Positions 60,179 to 64,000 of a DNA stretch of 64,000 nucleotides are shown here, piece after piece. Below the pieces are notes generated by a model that was not told the DNA's origin, ran no database searches, and worked only from the letters and a program-made list of their open reading frames with translations. The stretch comes from an uncultured Buttiauxella sp. (GTDB lineage: Bacteria > Pseudomonadota > Gammaproteobacteria > Enterobacterales > Enterobacteriaceae), in NCBI GenBank assembly GCA_946480445.1, contig CAMLJN010000013.1, forward strand, positions 38,840 through 102,839. Reading direction: 5' to 3'. Each line of letters starts with the position of its first letter. Position 1 is the stretch's first letter. The position numbers and the translations under genes were made by a program.

Positions 60179-61192
60179 TCATTCCGCAGACAACATGAGG
60201 CGTAAACGCCCGCCTGCCCCCCACACCTGACACTGCCAAGCCTCGCATCGCTGGCTAATTTGATTTAAATAAGCATTGCCCAGCGTGCCTAAAGGAAGGC
60301 CATTGCTGACCTGAATTTGATGCTCCCCGGTATTTAACGTTGCGTTAAGCCCGGCGGAGACCAGGATAAGATTTTTTAAGGTGCTGTGGTAATAACCAAC
60401 CATCAGCGGAAATTGCCCGGTAAGATTCGCCTGACGCAGTAATTGATTCACCTGTTTAAGCAAATTACCTAATTCCGGCAGCCTCTGCCGCTGGTGCGCA
60501 AGCTGTTCCTGTAATAAGCCATTAAAGAGCGCGCGCAGCAGCAGCGCGGCCAGCACGCCATTCTCCCCGGCACGGGTCACATCCAGGCAGTAAAACGCGA
60601 GGTCGTTGTCTGACAGGGGGGCAATATCCAGCACCAGCCCGGGCTGGTCGGCCGCCATCAGTTGGCGGTAATTAATCCGGCAGTGGGACATCACCTGCTG
60701 TACCGGTGGCTGTAGCTCCTGCAAAAGTTTTGCGGCCGCCTGAGGGTCGCTGGTCAAGGCGTCCCAGTCCTGAAATAAGCGTTCTTCTTCCTCCACGCGG
60801 GAGTTAAACATCGTCGGGTAGAGGCAGGCCAGGACGGTTTCTCGCAAACGATTAAGATCTTTTATCGGCTTGAGCAGCACATCCTGGACCCCCAGGCGCA
60901 GGGCTTTGGCGATGTCGGACATGTTCTCCGTCGCGGAAATAACCAGTATGGGCGTTTGATCGCCTTCATTGCGGATACGCTCAACCAGTTCCAGGCCGTT
61001 CATTCGCGGCATTTCAAGATCGCAAATCAACAAATCCGGCTCAACACCGGGCATGATTTCCAGGGCCTCAATGCCGTCGCAGGCAAGCGATGTGCTGGCC
61101 CCAAGGGATAAAAGGTAGTTTTCCAGCAGAGAGCGAAAAACGGGCTCGTCCTCGACGATGAGAATCTGCTTTCCCGCAAGTGGCTGTGTCAT
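60179..61192 (-). CDS. rssB: RpoS adaptor/response regulator RssB
   Basis: A 337-residue protein equal to E. coli. The receiver domain has Asp58 in LLICDLEMPRMNG and the C-terminal part is a PP2C-like pseudophosphatase. RssB brings sigma-S to ClpXP for degradation. The start MTQPLAGKQ at 61192 is chosen over an ATG seven codons upstream. It lies downstream of rssA. Confidence 0.96.
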   Translation of the reverse strand: MTQPLAGKQILIVEDEPVFRSLLENYLLSLGASTSLACDGIEALEIMPGVEPDLLICDLEMPRMNGLELVERIRNEGDQTPILVISATENMSDIAKALRLGVQDVLLKPIKDLNRLRETVLACLYPTMFNSRVEEEERLFQDWDALTSDPQAAAKLLQELQPPVQQVMSHCRINYRQLMAADQPGLVLDIAPLSDNDLAFYCLDVTRAGENGVLAALLLRALFNGLLQEQLAHQRQRLPELGNLLKQVNQLLRQANLTGQFPLMVGYYHSTLKNLILVSAGLNATLNTGEHQIQVSNGLPLGTLGNAYLNQISQRCEAWQCQVWGAGGRLRLMLSAE

Positions 61193-61285
61193 GCTCTCTC
61201 CCCTGACTGGCAATCAATCAATAGTGGCACGGTATCGCTTTGAGCGCCTGTCAGAATTGCCTGAAGATAAATTAAATAATCAGAT

Positions 61286-62200
61286 TCATTCATGGGGACG
61301 AACCAGCGGCAACAGTTCATCCATTTTCTTCTCCACCGCCTGCGTCCCGGCGGAAATGGCTTCCGCCGCACGGTGGAAATCAAGCGTCGAGATTTGCGGG
61401 CAGAACGGCTGCAGTAAAATATCCGGAGGATCGCCTGCCATACGGTTGCGTTTCAGACGGTTTTCCAGCACCTGAATAGAGGTGGTCATGATTTCCATCG
61501 CGGTGGGCGTGGTACTGGCTCGGCGGTTCTTCATTTTGCCCAGCTGTTCGCGCAGGCGTCCTCGCCAGGTATCAGGCTGCCCACCCCCGACGCTTTCCGT
61601 CGCCGCCCCGGTCATATTGACAGACAGCAGGTCTTGCTGCATCAGGTGCGCGTCGTGCTGCAAATCTACGGCAATCACAATATCGGCTCCCAGAGCGCGC
61701 GTGAGTGAGACCGGAACCGGGTTAACTACCGCTCCGTCAACAAGCCAGTAGCCGTTGTAGCCCACCGGCGAGAGCAGACCCGGCATGCTGCAAGACGCGC
61801 GCACGGCCTGATGCAAATCGCCATCGGTAAACCAGAGTTCACGACCGGTACTCAGATTAGTCGCCACTGAGCCAAAGCGCAGGGAACAACCTTCAATGGA
61901 TTCTTCAGGAATGATTTTACGGATGTTGTTAAACACTCTTTCGCCGCGCAGCAGCCCGCCGCGACGCCAGGAAAGATCCATCAAACGCAGCACGTCCCAA
62001 TAGCCAAACGAACGCACCCAGCGTTCCATCACGGGTAGTCTGTCACTGGCGTAGGCAGCCCCCACCAGCGCGCCAACAGAACATCCAGCCACCACGTCAA
62101 TCTGAATCCCAGCTCTCTTTAACGCATTGATGACACCAATATGCGCCCATCCCTTTGCCGCACCCGACCCTAATGCCAGGCCGATTTTTACCTGTCTCAT
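61286..62200 (-). CDS. rssA: Patatin-like phospholipase family protein RssA
   Basis: A 304-residue patatin-like protein. Oxyanion block GLALGSGAAKGWAHIG, nucleophile Ser in VAGCSVGALVG, catalytic Asp in LVDGAVVNP. The role of RssA is unclear although it is cotranscribed with rssB. The ATG at 62200 (MRQVKIG) matches E. coli; the frame runs 17 codons further up. Confidence 0.95.
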   Translation of the reverse strand: MRQVKIGLALGSGAAKGWAHIGVINALKRAGIQIDVVAGCSVGALVGAAYASDRLPVMERWVRSFGYWDVLRLMDLSWRRGGLLRGERVFNNIRKIIPEESIEGCSLRFGSVATNLSTGRELWFTDGDLHQAVRASCSMPGLLSPVGYNGYWLVDGAVVNPVPVSLTRALGADIVIAVDLQHDAHLMQQDLLSVNMTGAATESVGGGQPDTWRGRLREQLGKMKNRRASTTPTAMEIMTTSIQVLENRLKRNRMAGDPPDILLQPFCPQISTLDFHRAAEAISAGTQAVEKKMDELLPLVRPHE

Positions 62201-62313
62201 TCCGCCTCGGTCAATCTCTTTGGGACCTGCGTCCCGTGGCGCCATCGCCACTGCTCGGTTAACATAGTGCAGCCCAGCGTTCTCACGCCATTTATTTTTA
62301 CCAAGGAGTTACC

Positions 62314-62772
62314 GTGGAGCAACTTTGTCCTTGTGGCAGCGGATCGCAGTATAGCTTATGTTGCCAGCCTTACCTACGCGATGAGTGCGCCCCCCCTACC
62401 CCTGCGCGCCTTATGCGCTCGCGCTATAGCGCCTATGTGATGCAGGATGCAGATTATCTGCTGGCCACCTGGCATCCCGGCGCTCGTCACGAGGCTTTAA
62501 AGGCCGATATCAGCGCCAGTTTCGCCCACACGCAGTGGCTGGGACTGACCGTATTTGAAGAGGCCGCAGGTAAGGACAGCTCGGAAGGTTACGTAAGCTT
62601 TGTGGCTCGTTTCCAGGATCGTGGCCATGAAAGTGCCATTATTGAGCGTTCACGTTTTTTAAAAGAATCCGGCCGGTGGTACTATGTGGACGGCACGCGC
62701 CCGCAGCTGGGTCGTAACGATCCCTGCCCCTGCGGCTCCGGGAAAAAATTTAAAAAATGTTGTGGGCGGTAA
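62314..62772 (+). CDS. ychJ: SEC-C motif protein YchJ
   Basis: A 152-residue protein with a SEC-C zinc motif at each end ([13 protein letters not shown] and [13 protein letters not shown]) around an NTF2-like domain. Same length as E. coli. The start is GTG with AAGGAG seven bases before. Function unknown. Confidence 0.94.
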   Translation: MEQLCPCGSGSQYSLCCQPYLRDECAPPTPARLMRSRYSAYVMQDADYLLATWHPGARHEALKADISASFAHTQWLGLTVFEEAAGKDSSEGYVSFVARFQDRGHESAIIERSRFLKESGRWYYVDGTRPQLGRNDPCPCGSGKKFKKCCGR

Positions 62773-62832
62773 ACATCCGATCCGTCACCACACTATTGTT
62801 AGCAAACACCGTACAACAGGATCCACCAAGTG

Positions 62833-63675
62833 ATGCAGGCATTACAACGCAAAGTACTCCGTACCATCTGCCCTGACGCAAAAGGGCTGATCGCTAAAAT
62901 CACCAATATTTGCTACAAGCACGAATTGAATATCGTGCAGAACAACGAGTTCGTCGATCACCGTACCGGGCGTTTCTTTATGCGCACCGAGTTAGAAGGC
63001 ATTTTTAACGACGCCACGCTGCTTGCCGACCTGGACGGCGCTTTGCCGGAAGGCTCGGTGCGTGAGCTGACGCCTGCGGGACGGCGCCGCGTGGTTATTC
63101 TTGTCACCAAAGAAGCGCACTGCCTGGGCGATCTGCTGATGAAAGCCACCTACGGCGGCCTGGACGTAGAAATTGCTGCCGTTATCGGCAACCACGAAAC
63201 GCTGCGCACGCTGGTGGAACGCTTCGATATTCCTTTCCAGCTGGTCAGCCACGAGGGCATGACGCGTGAAGAGCACGACACGCAGATGGCAGACGCCATC
63301 GCCGTCTACGAGCCAGATTACGTCGTGTTGGCGAAGTATATGCGCGTCCTGACGCCGCAGTTTGTTTCCCGCTTCCCAAACCAGATTATCAATATTCACC
63401 ATTCATTCCTGCCAGCCTTTATCGGCGCACGCCCTTACCACCAGGCCTATGAGCGCGGCGTGAAGATCATCGGCGCAACTGCGCACTACGTGAATGACAA
63501 CCTGGATGAAGGCCCAATCATTATGCAGGACGTGATTCACGTCGATCACTCCTACACGGCGGAAGATATGATGCGTGCCGGTCGCGACGTCGAGAAGAAC
63601 GTGTTAAGCCGCGCCCTGTATCAGGTGCTGGCCCAGCGAGTTTTCGTCTACGGTAACCGCACCATTATTCTTTAA
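62833..63675 (+). CDS. purU: Formyltetrahydrofolate deformylase
   Basis: A 280-residue enzyme that hydrolyses 10-formyl-THF to formate and THF, supplying formate to PurT. An N-terminal ACT domain (VLRTICPDAKGLIAKITNI) is followed by a formyltransferase fold with INIHHSFLPAFIGARPYHQA. A GTG three bases upstream could also start it. Confidence 0.96.
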   Translation: MQALQRKVLRTICPDAKGLIAKITNICYKHELNIVQNNEFVDHRTGRFFMRTELEGIFNDATLLADLDGALPEGSVRELTPAGRRRVVILVTKEAHCLGDLLMKATYGGLDVEIAAVIGNHETLRTLVERFDIPFQLVSHEGMTREEHDTQMADAIAVYEPDYVVLAKYMRVLTPQFVSRFPNQIINIHHSFLPAFIGARPYHQAYERGVKIIGATAHYVNDNLDEGPIIMQDVIHVDHSYTAEDMMRAGRDVEKNVLSRALYQVLAQRVFVYGNRTIIL

Positions 63676-63754
63676 TCACTAAAAATGAATTGCTTAGCTT
63701 TACGACGTTACGCGTAAAAAAACGGCAAACGGTTCATTTTCTCGTAGTGAATGC

Positions 63755-63782
63755 TTTACAGCGGCGCTTCATTTGATATGAT
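63755..63782 (+). promoter_or_regulatory. tyrT promoter
   Basis: TTTACA (63755-63760) and TATGAT (63777-63782), 16 bases apart, followed by a GC-rich discriminator GCGCCCC, nearly the same as the stringently controlled E. coli tyrT promoter. AT-rich DNA upstream fits Fis/UP elements. Confidence 0.9.
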
Positions 63783-63829
63783 GCGCCCCACTTCCCACAA
63801 GGAAGCAGGCCAGTAAAGCACTACCCCGT

Positions 63830-63914
<85 letters not shown>

Positions 63915-63942
63915 TCAATAAGTTCTCAAGCAGCACACCCCT

Positions 63943-64000
<58 letters not shown>

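Overview
The window is chromosomal DNA from a member of the Enterobacteriaceae. Gene content, protein lengths and control sites match the E. coli blocks pykF-lpp-ldtE-suf-menI-ydiJ-ydiK-rprA, rluB, yciO-rnm-trp-ompW-yciCBA-tonB-yciI, clsA-yciU, opp-ychE-adhE-tdk-hns and galU-rssB-rssA-ychJ-purU-tyrT. Several features differ from E. coli K-12: ugd and uge genes lie between hns and galU, yciQ and yciGFE are missing, and rprA is joined directly to rluB. An Enterobacter-like relative is the best guess, but the genus cannot be fixed from the sequence alone. Layout: (1) 1-9943, minus strand: a compact accessory operon that starts with a 64-residue double-glycine peptide carrying four cysteines. It is followed by a DsbA-like thiol oxidoreductase, an LpxL-like acyltransferase, a C39 peptidase-ABC exporter, a MacA-like adaptor, a MacB-like ABC pump, a NodT/TolC-type outer-membrane lipoprotein, a beta-ketoacyl-ACP synthase and the start of a MaoC-like dehydratase that runs off the window. 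It looks like a microcin-type secretion locus combined with fatty-acid-type enzymes, and it is the best candidate here for an undescribed system. (2) 10500-26046: core genes pykF, lpp, ldtE, sufABCDSE, menI, ydiJ, ydiK, the sRNA gene rprA, and rluB. (3) 26047-28120: a small variable island in the yciQ position. It holds a possible integrase remnant, a DUF4225-like gene broken by one missing G, and a convergent operon of three small ORFs, two of them under 60 codons. (4) 28121-36495: yciO, rnm and the complete trpLE(GD)(CF)BA operon with operator and attenuator. (5) 36527-44628: ompW, yciCBA, tonB, yciI, a stand-alone EAL protein, yciY, clsA, yciU and a six-helix potassium channel. (6) 44644-55611: oppABCDF, ychE, adhE and tdk. 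(7) 56168-64000: hns, a galU-ugd-uge operon, rssA-rssB, ychJ, purU and two tandem tRNA-Tyr genes, the second cut by the window end. Working links: galU-ugd-uge forms a route from glucose-1-phosphate to UDP-galacturonate. The suf operon has a Fur-type box and would supply Fe-S clusters under iron stress, while tonB powers iron uptake. RprA and RssB both act on RpoS. In the accessory operon the order peptide, oxidoreductase, peptidase-exporter, envelope pump suggests that a disulfide-bonded, leader-cleaved peptide is made and exported. The role of the lipid enzymes there is open.
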